DNA from: Puffinus mauretanicus
Taxonomy: Eukaryota; Chordata; Aves; Procellariiformes; Procellariidae
Assembly: GCA_023333565.1 (NCBI GenBank)
Contig: JAJKFH010000241.1
Span: 248,001 to 312,000 of the forward strand
Direction of reading: 5' to 3'
DNA length: 64,000 nt
Shown: piece by piece, positions 1 through 13,500 of the stretch
Layout: the number at the start of each line of letters is the position of its first letter
Position numbering within the stretch: the stretch's first letter is position 1
The notes under the pieces: generated by a model
The model's database searches: none
Told to the model about the DNA's origin: nothing
The model's input: the letters and a program-made list of their open reading frames with translations, nothing else
Position numbers and translations under genes: made by a program

Positions 1-3000
1 CAGCATGCAGATTCTCCCTCTGCTGTGTTTGTGCCTTCTGATCGTACGGGAAGCAGGAATCTCGCTTGTTCTCGCCCGGTCTGTTTTGTCAGCTCTAAAG
101 TACCAAATAAGCTCACAAGAATTAATGTCAGTGATCTGGATAAGGATGATTTTTTTAAAACCAGACCGAGAATGGTCAATGAACGGCCCCCCTTCCCCTC
201 TTGGTAGGGGGTACTTACACACACACCCGTGCCCTGCCCATGGACCCGCCGGGGACATCAGCAAAGGTGCTTCCTCCCGGGGGACCCCGGCTGCCCCTTG
301 TGGGGGATGACCTTCACCGTGGGGCTCCTGGCACCTACCAGAAAACTGTCGCTGGAAGCACGGCCCCATCGGGGCATCCCTCCTGGCTGTTGTGGACCTC
401 CCCGATGCCGCTGCCTCTCTTCTGAAGAGGCTGTGTGTGTGCAGACATGGGTGCTCCTGCCCTCGGAGAGGGCTTTGCCACCTTCCCCATCCTCACCCGC
501 CTTGTCCCCATGTCCCTGGTGCAGTACTGGTACTGTCGTCCTTCAGGGCAGCTGCCACAGCTTCTCTTCATCTCCAGAGCCTCGCATGCCCCGTCTAAAG
601 CATTGGAGAAGAGGTGACCCAGTGCTTTGGACACAGGTGGTGCCTTGGCTCCCGTGGGGAAGCAGAAACCGGTGATTAAATTCTTTCCCCAGGTGCAGGC
701 CTGAGCGTTTTGTGTAGGTGTGTTGCCATCATGTGACTCTTTGTATTTTAAACACGGTGTTTTCCCATGTGAATTTGTTTGGGGTCGCAGAACGTGAGTG
801 TTTCTGTTGTTCTCGGTCGTAGCTGAACATAAGATGGGGCTGAACTAAAGACTGCACTGGTTGGGATTTCTGGTTTGGGTTCTCACTAAAAGATGTCCTA
901 AACACTGGTGATGTTACAAGGAAGCGTCAAGGTAGCAGTTTCCAAATGATGTCCAAGCACACTCAAGACCCTCAGTATTTTGTTATTTGAGTTCTGTAAT
1001 TTTACAGGAATAGGGGAGCTCAGCAGAAGCGGCCATCAGCTCTTACTTGCTGTTACTCGCGTGCAGAGGAGACTCGTGCGGGGCTGGAGGTGGCTGAGGC
1101 TGTGGTGTGTGTTGGCAAGTAGGTGTAGGTGTGACGCAGGGAAATTCTTGAGGTGCGGGTGTGCTGGAGCCAGGGGGGACGAGCGACTGGTGCCAAGGGC
1201 TGGGTAAGGCCAGCGACAGGCACTGCTCACCTGGAAACGATGCTCAGTAGTATTGCGATATGATAGAAGGGATGCTCTGGGTCCCTGGGCCACGACTGTT
1301 TTCGTTGGCCTGGTGCCATAAGGTCAGGTTTATCCTAAAACCAGTAATATCTCTTGTTCCCTAGTGTCCCTGGGGTTAGAGAGCTCCCTGTGTTACGGAG
1401 CTGCTGAAGATTGTTTGGGTAGTAGGTGGGACCAACTCTCAGACTGGCTTTGCAATAGCATAGCTAATGAGATTAACATAGTATTCACTTAAAAAAGAAA
1501 AGAAGAGACTGGTTGGTTGAATGGGACTCAGAAGACTCGTTTCATGCGTTAGGGGTTGGAAACACAAGCTATTTAGCTTAGCAAGGAGAAAGTTGAGAGC
1601 ATCTGATGGGTTGGAAGCCCGTCCGTTACTGACTGCCAGAGCCCGGGCAGGGTGCTGGGGAGTATGCTCGCCTTCGAGACATCTGCCGCCCCCAGGCTTT
1701 GGGCCGACCTTGCCTGACACCCGTCCTGCTTGCTTTGTTCTGGGATGTTTTTTAAAAACAGAGAAAAAGTTCCTGCCCGCTGGAAGTTGAAGCTAAAGAA
1801 ATTCAACTGAAAAATAAAGCACTGGATTTATTAGGAAGGTTGCTAGTGTGAGAACAGCTTAGCTTGTGGCTGTAGGAGACCTCACGTCCCTTAAATGTTA
1901 GGGTATTAGGCTTTCCTTTAAATACTGTCTTGCTTTTAAAATATCTGCTGCAGTTGGCCCATATCTGTAGAAAATGCAAGAATTAACTCAGGGAAGTTCT
2001 GTCGCCTGTTGGGCAGTTTGCCGAGATGACTGCAGCAAGTCCTTTTGGCTTTGAAAACAATTAATTTTATTAATTTGAAATATTTTCCTGTTTTTGCTGT
2101 TCTTTTTTCATTTCTCTCCTTCATGTCTGTGACTCTCTTGCCTGCTCCCCTAATTACTTCTTAAAAACCAGTTGCTTCACGAGGGCACTCCAGCTTACCT
2201 ATTATTGATGCAGCTGTGCTAAATACCTGCAGTTCCGGATACCTTTGCTTTACCCTGCCGTGATCTGGTAATCCGTGCTGGTTTCCCTGCTTGCTCCTGG
2301 TTCTGTACAACCTCAGTTGAAAGTTATTTGATGGGGACTTCAAGTGCCGTTGGAGCTCTAGAAGTAACGTTTCTCTCGGAATGTATTTTTCCTTTTGTCC
2401 TGCTTGATCTTACAACTGTTAAGTAGTTTTAAATAAAGATTATATTTAGTCTCTCGCACCCTCTGCAATGAAGCATGGTCGCTTTGAACAGGCACCAAAA
2501 TTTTCTCTAGCGCAGTAGAGAAATAATTCCAAACTTGACATAAACTTTCTCTCCCCGGTGACCTCGTTCGCTGTACCCAGAGCTGGCATGCATCCCCCCG
2601 TCCCCAAACCACTGCACTGAATCGTCGTCAAGCAAACGGCATATTGTGCAGTTACGGAAACCCAGCGCACGTAGAGCAGAGGAGAATGAGAGCAGGTTTC
2701 CTCAAATACCCGGAGGAGTGGGAGTTGAGCATTTCAGGAGAATTTTTAATTCCTCGGGATTAATCCCACGGCACATGAAGAGCCACGCTGGAGCTCTGCC
2801 TTCAGAGCAGAGTTTTTGTGAAACTCCACTGCTGACACCGGGAGCTGCTGGCAGATATTTAAGTTTTTACTTATGTCGGATTTAACCTCAGCCGATGTAA
2901 AGCTCTGATGCAAAGCTGCTCTGCACATATTAGAGTGGGAAGATTCGCTGGGGTTGCTATAGCGAAAGGCTGGAGATGACTTCAGGAGTTTAAATTAGGC

Positions 3001-5100
3001 CTGCGTGCTGGTAAACAAGGGCTCTGCCTATAGTACAAGCTGCTGCGGCGTTTGAAGATGTTTGTGTCGGATGGGGTGGGAGGTGGCGTGCGTTCGCTCG
3101 CGGGGAGAGCGTGGTGCTCGCACAAGCCTGTCAGACCGAGCGTGCCCGCGGAGTGCGGGGAGGAGCGGGCAGGTGCCAGGGGCTCGCCGGCGGGGCGGGG
3201 TGATGTGCTGTATTTAAGGAAAAAGAGAAGCTGGAGGTAGTGGTTGCATTCAGAAATCTGCTACTGATTTTTCGTGAGTGAGCAACAGGCAGTTATCCCC
3301 GGTGCCTGACCCTCCTCCTCTGCTGGGTACGCGGGGTCTGTGCCCTGCTGCGTTAGCCCTCCTGTAGTCCAAACCAACAGGCTAGAGATATCACTCACTG
3401 TAATATCCCAGCCACGCTTTTATTGTCCACTCCTTCTTGACTTCATTACGTCTTGCTCTCTGTAACCTCTTTAACATGTGTAAATACTGAAATGAGATTA
3501 TCTTTAAAGAGCCCTTTATTAAAAAATGTACTGACCTTCCTAATCAGAAGAAATGTTCCCGTAGCTGCTTTTTTCTTTCCTGCATTTCGACAAGTAGCGA
3601 GGGCAGAATGGTGAATCATCTCACCAGGACGACAGCTTGTGCTGAAAACCGGGCAGGTTTCTCCAGACACCGCACCAACGTGATGCTCCCCGCGCGGCAC
3701 GTTCCCAGCACCTGCGACGCTGGCTGCTCTGCAGCACGGGAAGGCGGGATTGCTCCCACCGGAGGGTCCCAGGGACACATACCTCTTGCTGGGTTTGCAG
3801 TTTAAAGCAACTCTAAACCTCATTAACCTTCAGCTTGGTGGCCCTCGGTGTGGCGAGCGCGACGCTGAGGAGCTGCTGTGCTCGGCTGACTCATGACCAA
3901 ACCTGCGAGCAGTTGCAGCCGCAGTTGCTGCAAGCTGTGTCCCAGCACCCACCGAGCGGTTTGTGCATGGTGGGCATGGCTGGCTGGTCTCTGGTAGATC
4001 AGAAGGCCCTGATGAATATCCTCGTCCCTTCCCCTCCCAAACCAGCGCTGGGTCCGAGCAGGTCGAGCTGACGTGGGACCTGCACCCCGGTACCGTGCCG
4101 GCAGCCCCCAGGTCGGTGAGGCCAGCCAACCCTCCCTGCCACAGGGCTTCAGCCCTGCAAACCTCTCACTGGGGAGGGTGTTTTAAAGCAGAGGGGGGGT
4201 GAGGTGCGGCTGAGCAGTCGGTGTGGTGGGCTGTCTGTGCAAAGCCTTCAGCGGGCAAAGGGCGCGAACCTGAATACAGCTCTTAGGCCCTGCACGGGGG
4301 ACTTCGGGTTCCTTGCAGAGGGGGAGAAGACCTGCCATGAAAGACTGGCACGCGAGGGGCTAAATTGCAAATAGTTTGAAGCCTTCTTTCAGTATGTGCT
4401 TTTAATGAGAGCTTTACAGTTATTTGAATCTAGTATTTGTTGCACAGAGCAGGGGCAGGAAAGCGGACGGTTTCCCAAGTGAGACGGCTGAGGCCCCGGT
4501 GCCACCTGAAGAGCAGATGGGTGCTGTGCCGGGGGTGCCGTGCCCCTGCGGCCGCCGTGCTGCCCGTCCTCGGGTTCTCGGCCCTCCGGTTAGCATCGGT
4601 ATTCTCCTGCCCTGGGCAGCAGAGCCCTTCCCTCGGGCCCTGCGGGCAGCTGTGCATACTTCTGCCTGGGATCCTGGGTTTCCTTAAGGGATGGCTGGAA
4701 ACTCCCCACATCCGTGTGCTGTTTATCGCTTCGGAGCTGATCGCTGGATGAGCAGGGTGGTCTTACTGCTTTGGCATCGGTAATTATTGCTGGAGCTGAT
4801 GAGCCTTTCCTGTACAGTTCTGGTGGAGCCTTCGGCGTGCAAGGGTGATCAGAGAGGGTTTTTTTTTTCCCTTGTAAAATATATTCCAGCTCCAGTTTGT
4901 AATGTGGTGAGAGGGGGAGCGAGAGAAGGGAACAACAGCATTAGCGGATGTAGAAGTAGCTGGAATGAGAAGCTTTTGTGCCATTAATAACAGTCCTGGC
5001 TGGCAGCCAAGGCTGGGAGTGTGGGATTAGCCTGAACAATCAAGACTGCAGGATCAAAACAAGGAGGCAGGAACAGCGAGGTCACACTGCTGCCATCTGC
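1..5100. other. Non-coding, probable ANKRD11 intron 1, first part
   Basis: No gene is supported here. All open frames are short, lack splice context and have the arginine, serine and proline-rich composition of chance frames in GC-rich DNA. An internal exon candidate lies downstream at 10486, so this is probably intron, though upstream flank is possible if exon 1 lies inside 1-10485. Small items seen: a short CA run near 214-224, a GC-rich patch at about 3060-3210, and an AP-1 heptamer TGACTCA at 3887-3893. No interspersed repeat is recognisable. Confidence 0.5.
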
Positions 5101-5104
5101 GCTG

Positions 5105-5325
5105 CCGCAGTGGTGGGAGGGAGCGGAAGAGGGGGCTGCGCTGGAGGAGCGATGCCGATAGCGCAGGCGGCGGGGCGCCCGTCGCCTCCCCAAAACCGGC
5201 CCTACGCCGCCGCCGCCGCGCTCACGCCAGGGTCAGGGCTTTGGGCTTCACCTCCCGGCTCTCTGCAGGCACCTTCCCGGCGGCGCTGGCGAGCCCGCCG
5301 AGGGGAGGGCGGCTGCAGCTTGTCA
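5105..5325. promoter_or_regulatory. Small CpG-rich cluster
   Basis: CpG dinucleotides are dense here: about 13 in 5161-5220 alone, including a short CCG repeat at about 5205-5219. GC content is well above the flanks. No convincing splice donor follows it, and it is short for a main promoter island. It could be a minor promoter, an unmethylated regulatory element or simply GC-rich microchromosome-like sequence. Confidence 0.35.
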
Positions 5326-5472
5326 TTTTTAGGAAATGGCTTCTGAAAAACAGAAGCGGCTCGTTGGGGCTCGGTCGTGCACTTCTGCACCCCAGACTGA
5401 AGGTCTGAACGGCGTCTATGGCTGTGGGTTTGGGATGGGTGTCTTTGTGCGACAACACCGATAGCCCGTCCC

Positions 5473-5490
5473 GGCGTTGGCGTTGGCGTT
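5473..5490 (+). repeat. Hexamer tandem repeat (GGCGTT)x3
   Basis: Three perfect copies of GGCGTT lie end to end. It is a short microsatellite in non-coding sequence with no evident function. Confidence 0.8.
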
Positions 5491-6829
5491 CCCGACGCGC
5501 TGTTTGTGAATCCATCTGGTGACCAGGGGGTGGGGAGAGGTCACCGGACGGATTCGGCTGCAGCTTTGCTGTGGGCGAAGGCAGCCTTGCTTTCTGCACG
5601 GCCGCTCTGCCGGGGCGCGTGGGGCGTACGCACCTTTCCAGGGGCTGTATTTGCTATTTTTTTTACCCTTTTAAAAGGAGTGACTTGAGATTTCTGCTGA
5701 AAGATGATTTTCAAAGCAGATGGAGGCAAATCTTGTTCTGTTTCACTCTGGTCTCCATCAGCTTTTGCTGAAATACCTTCCAAGAGTGTCAGAAAGCAAA
5801 ATGATTTGCATGGTTTATGTTGCTTCTCCTCTCTTTTTCCCTCTGCCCTACTAAATTTCACTGTCCTGCAAATGTAAATACAAAAGCTGAAATGCAATAG
5901 AAGCTAAGCAGTGTCCCACAAACAGCCTCCCAGCTCTTGCTAAAAATATCTCTGTGCGGTGCAGTAACTCCCAGGCATTCTTTTGTCTGACTGCTTTTGA
6001 ATTCCCTAATTGAAGTTGGTTGGAGGGCAGTGCACCAGTTTCCTGAATAGCTCAGATGTTGATTGTGATTTAAAAAACAAGAGCAAAATTGTTTTTCCTT
6101 TGTGCAGCCATGCTTTTATTTACCTTCCCCCCCTCCCTCATTTTTAATCTCTGTATTTTTACTTGCAATTTTATTTTGTAAGACAACTGCATTAAATACA
6201 TCTGTGGAGAAAGGGACCCGGGAGGCAGCGAGCAGGAAGACACAGTTTTTGGTACGTGATGCCACGTGCGCCTTGGAGCCGGAGTGCCACTCCGTCAGAA
6301 ACGTCCAGGCTGGCGCAGAGATGCGGTGCAAATGGAGCTTAACGTAGTAGGAAGTGTTAATAATGGTTCCTAATTGCCTACTAATAACTAAATCTGTGGA
6401 ATTTGGCAGCAATTGGGATATAGTTTTCTCCTGCAATCTGTCCGTTCCCTCCAGAAAGAACAAAGTTGCTTCACTGACATACAGCAGCGAATCTTAAATT
6501 CACCGAAGGTAACGAGGGGAAGTTTTCCAGATTCCGCATGGCCTCCACCCCTCCACAGAGCCTGTGAGGGTGCCTCCCCGGGGGAAAACTGCCGTGTCTT
6601 AGTCCGGCACTCCAAGATTTAAAAGAGGAAGAAGAATAAAATCAGGCTGTTTTCCTCCTTTCTGTTTTTTTTTTTTTTTCCCCTTCCATTTGAACTTGGA
6701 AACAGAGCAACCCAGGCTCATTTCAAGCGCTCCAAAAGGCTGCTGGAAGCACCGTGTGCATGGGTGGCTTGCTCGGCCATCCAGGGACGGGTCCCTGGGC
6801 TCTCACGGGAACAGGGAGGAAAAGTTTGT

Positions 6830-7040
6830 GACTGGTAATTTGTGATAAGTCACGGCCGGTCCAAGAAGCTCCCCAGAATATATCTGTTGGATAAATGTGA
6901 TAAACCGCGAGTGCTCAGAACTCCTCTGTGGCCGGTAAACAAACACAAACGTTGCTTTCACTCGAGCCTCAGTAAATTAAAGGTTTGAAATTGTACTGGA
7001 GATTGGAGAGAAGCTGATTTCGGATGCTGCTTCAGGAGCT
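6830..7040. promoter_or_regulatory. Candidate conserved non-coding element with forkhead site
   Basis: This AT-leaning, low-CpG block sits between GC-rich flanks and contains GTAAACAAACA at 6935-6945, a near-ideal forkhead (FOX) binding sequence. TGATAA and GATAAA-type words (GATA-like) occur around 6842-6903. The element-like character is inferred from composition and motifs only; I cannot measure conservation here. Confidence 0.3.
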
Positions 7041-10000
7041 GGGATTTATTCAGGCTCTCCGTGGCAGGAGACATTTCGTAGCTGCTCAGCAGCAGCAGAA
7101 AAACAAGCACAAATTTTTCTGTCTTCAGGGATAACTGCAGTGAAGCATGCGGGGGGGAGGGCTGTGCTGCTCACTGGTACCGAAATACCTCCCCATCCCC
7201 CACGCACGTCAACAGGCCCCGAAACTTCCCCGGCGCATGGGGTTGGGTGCTGGGTGCTGCACCCGCCCGCGGAGCAGGAGCAGGCGCGGGGACGGGTGCC
7301 TGCAGCCCCTGGCCTGGGGGCCGCGGGGGAGCCGGCTTCCTCCGGCGCTTTCCTTGGAAATGGGCACACGCAAAAATAAGACGCCAAACGGGTGCGAGCT
7401 GGCAGTCTGCTCGCTGGGTTTGCTGCCTCTCGCTCTGCCATAGCGCAAAACCAGGAAAGTGTGTCTGGAGCAGCCTGCAGCACGTGTGGTGGCAGGGAGA
7501 GCGGCGTCCTACCTGCGGGCACCTCGCTTTCGGGCACGGTGATGGGGGGCCCGGGTGCCAGCTTCCACCTCGCTTTCCTTGCCCCCCTTCCCGCAGGCAG
7601 GTGGACTCTATAGGTGAGAAACATCCTTATTGTCCAAAACCTCCCTTTTCTCCAAAAACATGGCACGGCAGGTGCCAGCGCCTCCTGCTCGCGGGAGGGG
7701 TCGGGGCATGGCCGGTGGCGTTGGGCAGGAGCCGTGACGGAGGCAGCGCGCCGGAGCCGGGCTGTCGGCGCTGGGGCAGGATCGCCGCGCTGCGGTCGCA
7801 TGCACTCCTCTTGGCAACTAGGTTAACGTTTAACCTATTTGTGTTTCAGTACCTCGGGTTGTTTGATGTTACGGGGCACTTTGTGTGGCCCTCGACTGTA
7901 GACAGAGGGGTACGGCTTATCTGCTGCGGAGGAATGTGAAGAATTTCATGGGGAGGAAGATGAGATTTTCCCTTTCCCAATGGAGGGAAACCAACTCTGG
8001 GTGGGTGACACCGTAGTGTTTTATATACACGGGCAGCTCCCCGCTTTGGGAGCCTGTATGTTAAGTTTCCACCTGGCCAAAACATTTTCGCTCTGACTGT
8101 AAACCTTAGAGGGGAGAGTGCTCAAATGGAAAAGTTGACGCAGCCTTATCTGCGGTGCAACCTCTGTACGATAGAGGAATCTGAGCCCTGGCTTATGTCA
8201 GGCTTGAAGCTTTCCCCTTTCCTTCCAGCAAACTGCATACCGTTGCCTTGGAGCCATTCCTTCATCGGGGGCACATCCTTCAAGGAGTGTAGTTTGGTCA
8301 AGAATACAGGTCTGGTTCATTTTAAATATATATCAAGTTCCCCGATGGCTGCCTCTGCTACTTTCTTGCAGCAGCTTGAAGTCTTTCGAATGGTCCTCCT
8401 TGGAGTGCCGTGGCATCGCCCTCCCAGCGACCAGCAGCATCCCTTCTCCAGAAACTTTAGCCCTTGCCTTCAATGTGCAATTATTCTTGCAGGAGACGTT
8501 CAGGTCATCAGTTCCCCTCGTGCGGAAAGTGACACTTGTACAGATGACTGATGCTTAACATAGTCAAGGGTCACCTTACCCAGCTCTCGGTGCCTAAGGC
8601 TTTCATTGCAGCGTGCGTGAACCGTCTTTCAAACTTCCTGCCGGCTCTGCTGCCGGCAGTTCATTAGCAGGAAAAAAAGCCTGGCACTAAATTTGCCAGC
8701 TGTGCCCAGTCCATTGCTAGCGCAGTGGAGCCGTCCCGTCTCTGCCTGGTGGGGTGGGAACCACCGCCAGAGCTCGCCGCTCCCCTTGCACCGTAACCCC
8801 GATAACTGACCCGAAACGGCGGCTGCAGGGTCAGGCTGACATCTGGCACGCTACCGGCACCGCTGCCAGGAGGGGAGGGCGGGAAGGGAGGGGGAAGGAC
8901 AGCCAGGAGCTTCTGGAGCTGCGGGGTAAGACGTTAAACTGGAGAAGAGGCAGAGTGTAATGCTCGGTGATTTTTGCAAGCGGCTGGCTGCTGCCACAGG
9001 ATGTCTCAGGGCTAAGGGCAGTGCTTGTTTTCTAGCAAGACACTACAAATAAGAAAAATAACGGTTGCAGTTAATTGCCATATAGCCATCACGCCTCGGT
9101 TTTCATTTGTCTTAAGGCAGGATGCATTTGCAGATGAATTTTGAAAATAGCTGAGGATCAAATGTTGTTTTTTGTTCTTTGGCACTGAATATTTTGCTCA
9201 CTGTTCGTGTTCGGTGATGCAGATCTGCGTGTGTATTCAAAGTCTGTAGCTAATGTTACAATTTCCTTCCTGCTATGAGCTTCTGTTTTCTGTGCTGACG
9301 CCTTTCTGGAAGCCTCCTTTGGGGCTACGATATTCCCTACTTGGTTTTGTGTTAAAGGAATCTTTTTCTGTAAGGGTTGAGAAAAATATTTTCCTTTTAG
9401 CTTTAGGTACATAAAGGAATAATACTCTTTTCACCTGTTAAAAAAGCAGACCAACGTTTCAGAAGGCTGAGCCTGCTACAGCGCGTTTTGTTGGGGAAAA
9501 ACCATTTCCCTAAGTGGAGCAGCGTGTGCTGCTGAGGCAGAGTTAAGGGCTGATGGTGTGCTGTCCTGGTCAAAATCCCGTTCCCCAGCTCTCGGGGGGC
9601 GAGGACTCCCCTGCTCCCCGCTTCCATCCCATACCACCCAGCGCGAGGTTTTTGGGAGCGGGGCGCGTTCCTGGCGTCGCACGGCAGAGGTGGGGGCTGT
9701 CCTGCTCCGGAGGCGGGTGGGCTTGGTGCTCGGGACACGGCCTGATCCGGCACGCCGCGAGTCCCGCTGCGTGGTGGGAGATGGGGAGGAAGGCTACGGC
9801 GCCTGGTTGTTTACGACATCGCCCGTTTCTGTGCCGAGATTGCCACAAACCGGCTTCCTTTTCTCGGGTGCTCTGAGCGCGTCGCGTCTGCAAATGGGGG
9901 CTGATGCTCGTGCACCTTCATGAAGATCTTAATTTGTTCAGATGGGAATTTACTATTTTAAAATGGCTTTGATTATCATGTGGAAGAATTGTTTACTGGC

Positions 10001-10485
10001 TGTACATATGCTTTGCTGTCTCCGTCCCGTGCTTTGCTAAGAATAGAAACCAAAGCATCACTCCGCGCGTCTTACAGCTGTGGCTGTTGAAAAACTGACT
10101 TGCCCAAATGTTTTGTATGTTTGTGGCTGAGTAGGCAATGGAGCTGCGGTGCAAAACTGCCACTTCTCTGCTCAAACCACTAATCAGTATTGCTTCTGAA
10201 AGGACTCTAGATAGCGTGTGCAAGCTGATATTACAAAAATAAACTTTTCATAACCCCCCTTTGTTTTCTGTAAATCCCCAGACTTGCAGGTCTGCACCAT
10301 TATCTATAGGCACTCACAAGGCCATCCTCACCACGGTGTTCTCACCACTGTTTAATTGCAAAGGAGCCTTTTGGAGTAGCCTTTAAAAATCCCTATCACC
10401 CTTGCACTGTCTTCATTAAATGAATGGGGCTGTTGTACACCTGACAGCTGCCATTTTAATGCTGTGGTATTGTATTTCCTTGCAG

Positions 10486-10573
10486 GAGGCTCAACCTCAC
10501 GAGGCAGATTAGGACTAAGAAAATCCAGGTTCCATTAGAAACCATTGGAAATGAGTTCCCAAGTTGTTCTAAG
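10486..10573 (+). other. ANKRD11: Candidate internal exon, probably non-coding 5'UTR exon of ANKRD11
   Basis: An 88-base segment is bounded by a good acceptor, a T-rich tract ending TTTCCTTGCAG at 10485, and a good donor, AAG followed by GTAAAT at 10574. It has no start codon leading into ANKRD11. One frame stays open for all 29 codons, but that is not unusual for 88 bases. Spliced to the start-codon exon at 43758, that frame stops after nine further codons, so the exon would be untranslated or part of an upstream ORF. In human, as I remember it, ANKRD11 has non-coding 5' exons separated from the start-codon exon by a very long intron. The 33-kb gap here fits that. The assignment is inferred from splice signals and position, not from remembered exon sequence. 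Confidence 0.5.
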
Positions 10574-13500
10574 GTAAATCAATAATGCATATAATCTCCC
10601 TGGCTGGACTTAGTGACCGAGCCAACAGTTCATTTAACCACTTTTTTTTTTTTTAAAGCCCTTTCAAAACCATTCCTGTTGAGACTTACTTCTCACTCTG
10701 AATTGCTGTTACGAAATCCTCGGGCAGCATTTGTTTTCGAGTGCTGCCAAAACTTTGGTAATTTACTCATCGCTGTGCTTAGGTGGAACCATAGTCACTG
10801 CTGCAATGCCGAGCCCCGCGTCGGTGCCGAGGTAGCCACTAAATTCCTGGGAGTTTGGGAGTGGAGGATGCTGCTCGGCTTGCACGTGCCTCCGCTTCCA
10901 GACCCCGCATCTGGGTCCTGCGTCCTCACGTGGTGCTCTGTGAGCCCGATGCTTGGCTCCCCGGCCCCCCCCGCCTTCTTCCAGTCGATGTGTGTAGCTG
11001 GGAGCGTGGTCCTTGCTGGAGGCAGAAACACATTACTTTGTTTATGACCGTTCCCGAGCGCTCTGTCACACCCCCTCTGCTGTTTTGCAGACCGATCCTG
11101 GAAGGAAACAGGAATTCGCTTAGAATAAGCAAATCGAGAAGGAGGAATCCTTTTCAGTGGTGCAATAACAGGTTTTGCTAATTTTTCATTTATTTGAAAT
11201 TAACTTTAATAAGCAAATTGTCCTTTCTCAGAGCAAATATTCCAAACTCGTGAATCTTTCAAGCTAAATATGATAAAGGACCACTGATTTTTCCTCTTCT
11301 GTTTGACCTAATGCTTGAGTGAAGTGAGGAAGATGATTAGCTTGTAAATGAGTGCAAGAACACAGCCAACTCCAGTGGCTTTCCACGCTGGCACTGCTGG
11401 GTCGCTCGGCACTACGAGCCTGGTCGGGATCAGGCGTGAGCAGGCTGTCGCGTCTGGCGAATTAGCCAGCACAGGCGGGACGGCGTTCGCGCGAGCCCTG
11501 CTTGGGGCTGGCGGTGGGCTACTACACAAAGCTTGGAAGGGCAGAGCTGCAAATTATGCGCTTTTTTGGTACAAATTTGAGGTGATTCAATGAATTTTTG
11601 TACTAGATAACTGCTTTGTGTCACACGATAGTCATCTTTTTGATTCTGTAGTAGGTGCCTTGCAACGAAGTTTATCATCTCTTGGAAACTCGGCCTTATT
11701 TAACAGTACTTGAACTGTCAGATGTTAAAATAATGTCTCTTGAACCACTTGAATGGGATAAGATTTGGCTTGATATAGGGCTGTGGTCTTAGAAAACCTA
11801 TAATTCCTCCTCCTCCCCCCGCATTGATATTGCTATCAGATTTTTCTTTTTAGCTGTGGCAAAGAGAAGATTGAGTTGCTAGAACATGATCTATTTTGAT
11901 TACTAAAAATCTTAGCGCTGCTAATTTAGTCAGCTAGTACGTTACGAATGTAGGTTCTGTGTGTTCTTGGTTTTTTTACTTAATAAGTTCTCCAGATAGT
12001 TGCCATGGAAATAATCCTGGATTCGGAGAGGATCTAAAGGCCCTGAAGACGCCGGCGTGGTGGGAGCGGCGCGTGGTCTGCACGCTCCAGGCTCGGCTCC
12101 TGGTCAAAACCTGGTTTTCTGCGGTAGTGCCAGCTCTAGGATGGGAACCAGCTTGTTCCTCCCATGGCCGTCCTGGTTCCCCCCTTTTGGAGTTTTGGGC
12201 AGAATTCTTTTGATTTTCATAGTGCAGAAAGTTGAAGAAAAAGCTCACTGCTGGTTTTCGCTGCTTGAAGGTTTTCTATCTTGTGTTTGCCTCAGTCATG
12301 CTAATGTGAAAGGGTTTGGCTGTTGCCTTTGCCTTACCTGAGCCTCTGTGGCCGCGCGGGGGGTCTGCACCGAATTTGAGGACGTTTCCCCTGTTCTGCT
12401 CCCGGAGTGCTGGGTGCCACCGGAGGTGCTGTGCCGGACGGTGCTGGCCCCAGCGGTGCCGCAGCAGGAGCCTCTCCCGGGCCCCTGTTTGTGCCGCAGA
12501 AGAACAAACCTGCTTCCTCTGGGCCTGTGTTTTCTTTTTCAACAACTTCCTTTTTGTGCAAATGTTGTGTTTTTCATGAAATTGCCATGCACTGTTTTCA
12601 GACACGATCATCAGAATTGTTTCGTACGTCTAAACCAACTCTGGGTACTTCTCGTTGCTTGAAATAAGACAGCCAGTCCTAATCACAGGAAGATTCAGAT
12701 TATTTTCCTGGCTTCGCAAGACTTGAAAAATGGCTTGTTGTTTAAGCTGGAATTGACTTTAGTTTGAGGCATGGGACGGATATTTGATGCAGCATACGGG
12801 CTCTGTGAATCCCGTTGGTCAGCGGGTAGGACCAAGCGCAGGAGCTGCAAAAGCAGCAGCTCATCTTTATGTACCTGATTTTTGTGGAAGCATCTTTGCA
12901 GTGGCAGAGACGCTGAAGCAGCTAAAGTTAAAATTTAATTGCTTTAATATACATACCGGGGCAAATGACAGCATGTTTAAGAGCATATTGCAAAGATCTG
13001 AAAAGTGGTCATGGTAGATTTAATTTTGGGGCGAGCAGTGGAAGAGGTGTGTTGGTGAGTTGTGGGGACGAAGCCTTGAGAGATGCTTTCCTGCATGCTG
13101 GGCCAGTATGGCGGGACGCCGTCCCTTCCTCGCTGGTGAAATACAGGTGGATCAGACCTTGGCTGTGCACCTTTTGATGGTAGCTGAAACAAAAACCTAT
13201 GGGAGATTTTTCCTTTTTTTAAAATTTTTTTTTTAAAATTTTTTTTTTTTAATTTTCTTTTTTTGTTCTGGAGAGCTGAAGTGCGCTTTCTCCTTCCCCC
13301 CTCATATTTACATACGTTATTGAATAGCCCTTGCTGTGATACATAGGAAAACGTTCAATGCAGCCTGCCCTTCGTGTGGCACGGTAACGGAGATGGAGAA
13401 CTCCGTCGCACCGCTGATGTCCCACCTTTCACGCTTGGCCAGAAACGCTCTGTGTTCCGGTCATCCCGGTGACCGGGGGAGTCTCAAAAGCAGATTTTAA

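Larger units (their letters stand above)
5341..10485. other. Non-coding, probable intron 1, second part
   Basis: No gene is supported. Contents include an AT-rich, low-CpG stretch at about 5930-6090, a T15 run at 6665-6679, a forkhead-type site at 6935-6945, and a GC-rich stretch at 7140-7800 that keeps long frames open on both strands by chance. The stretch ends in the polypyrimidine tract and acceptor of the exon candidate at 10486. Confidence 0.5.

Noticed and set aside
7046..7939. 251-codon minus-strand and 230-codon plus-strand frames
   Set aside because: They overlap each other in a GC-rich stretch and show only random-looking P, R, A and S-rich composition.
11091..11169. Exon-like segment after a good acceptor
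   Set aside because: The donor is poor (GTTTTG), and no frame joins usefully to ANKRD11.
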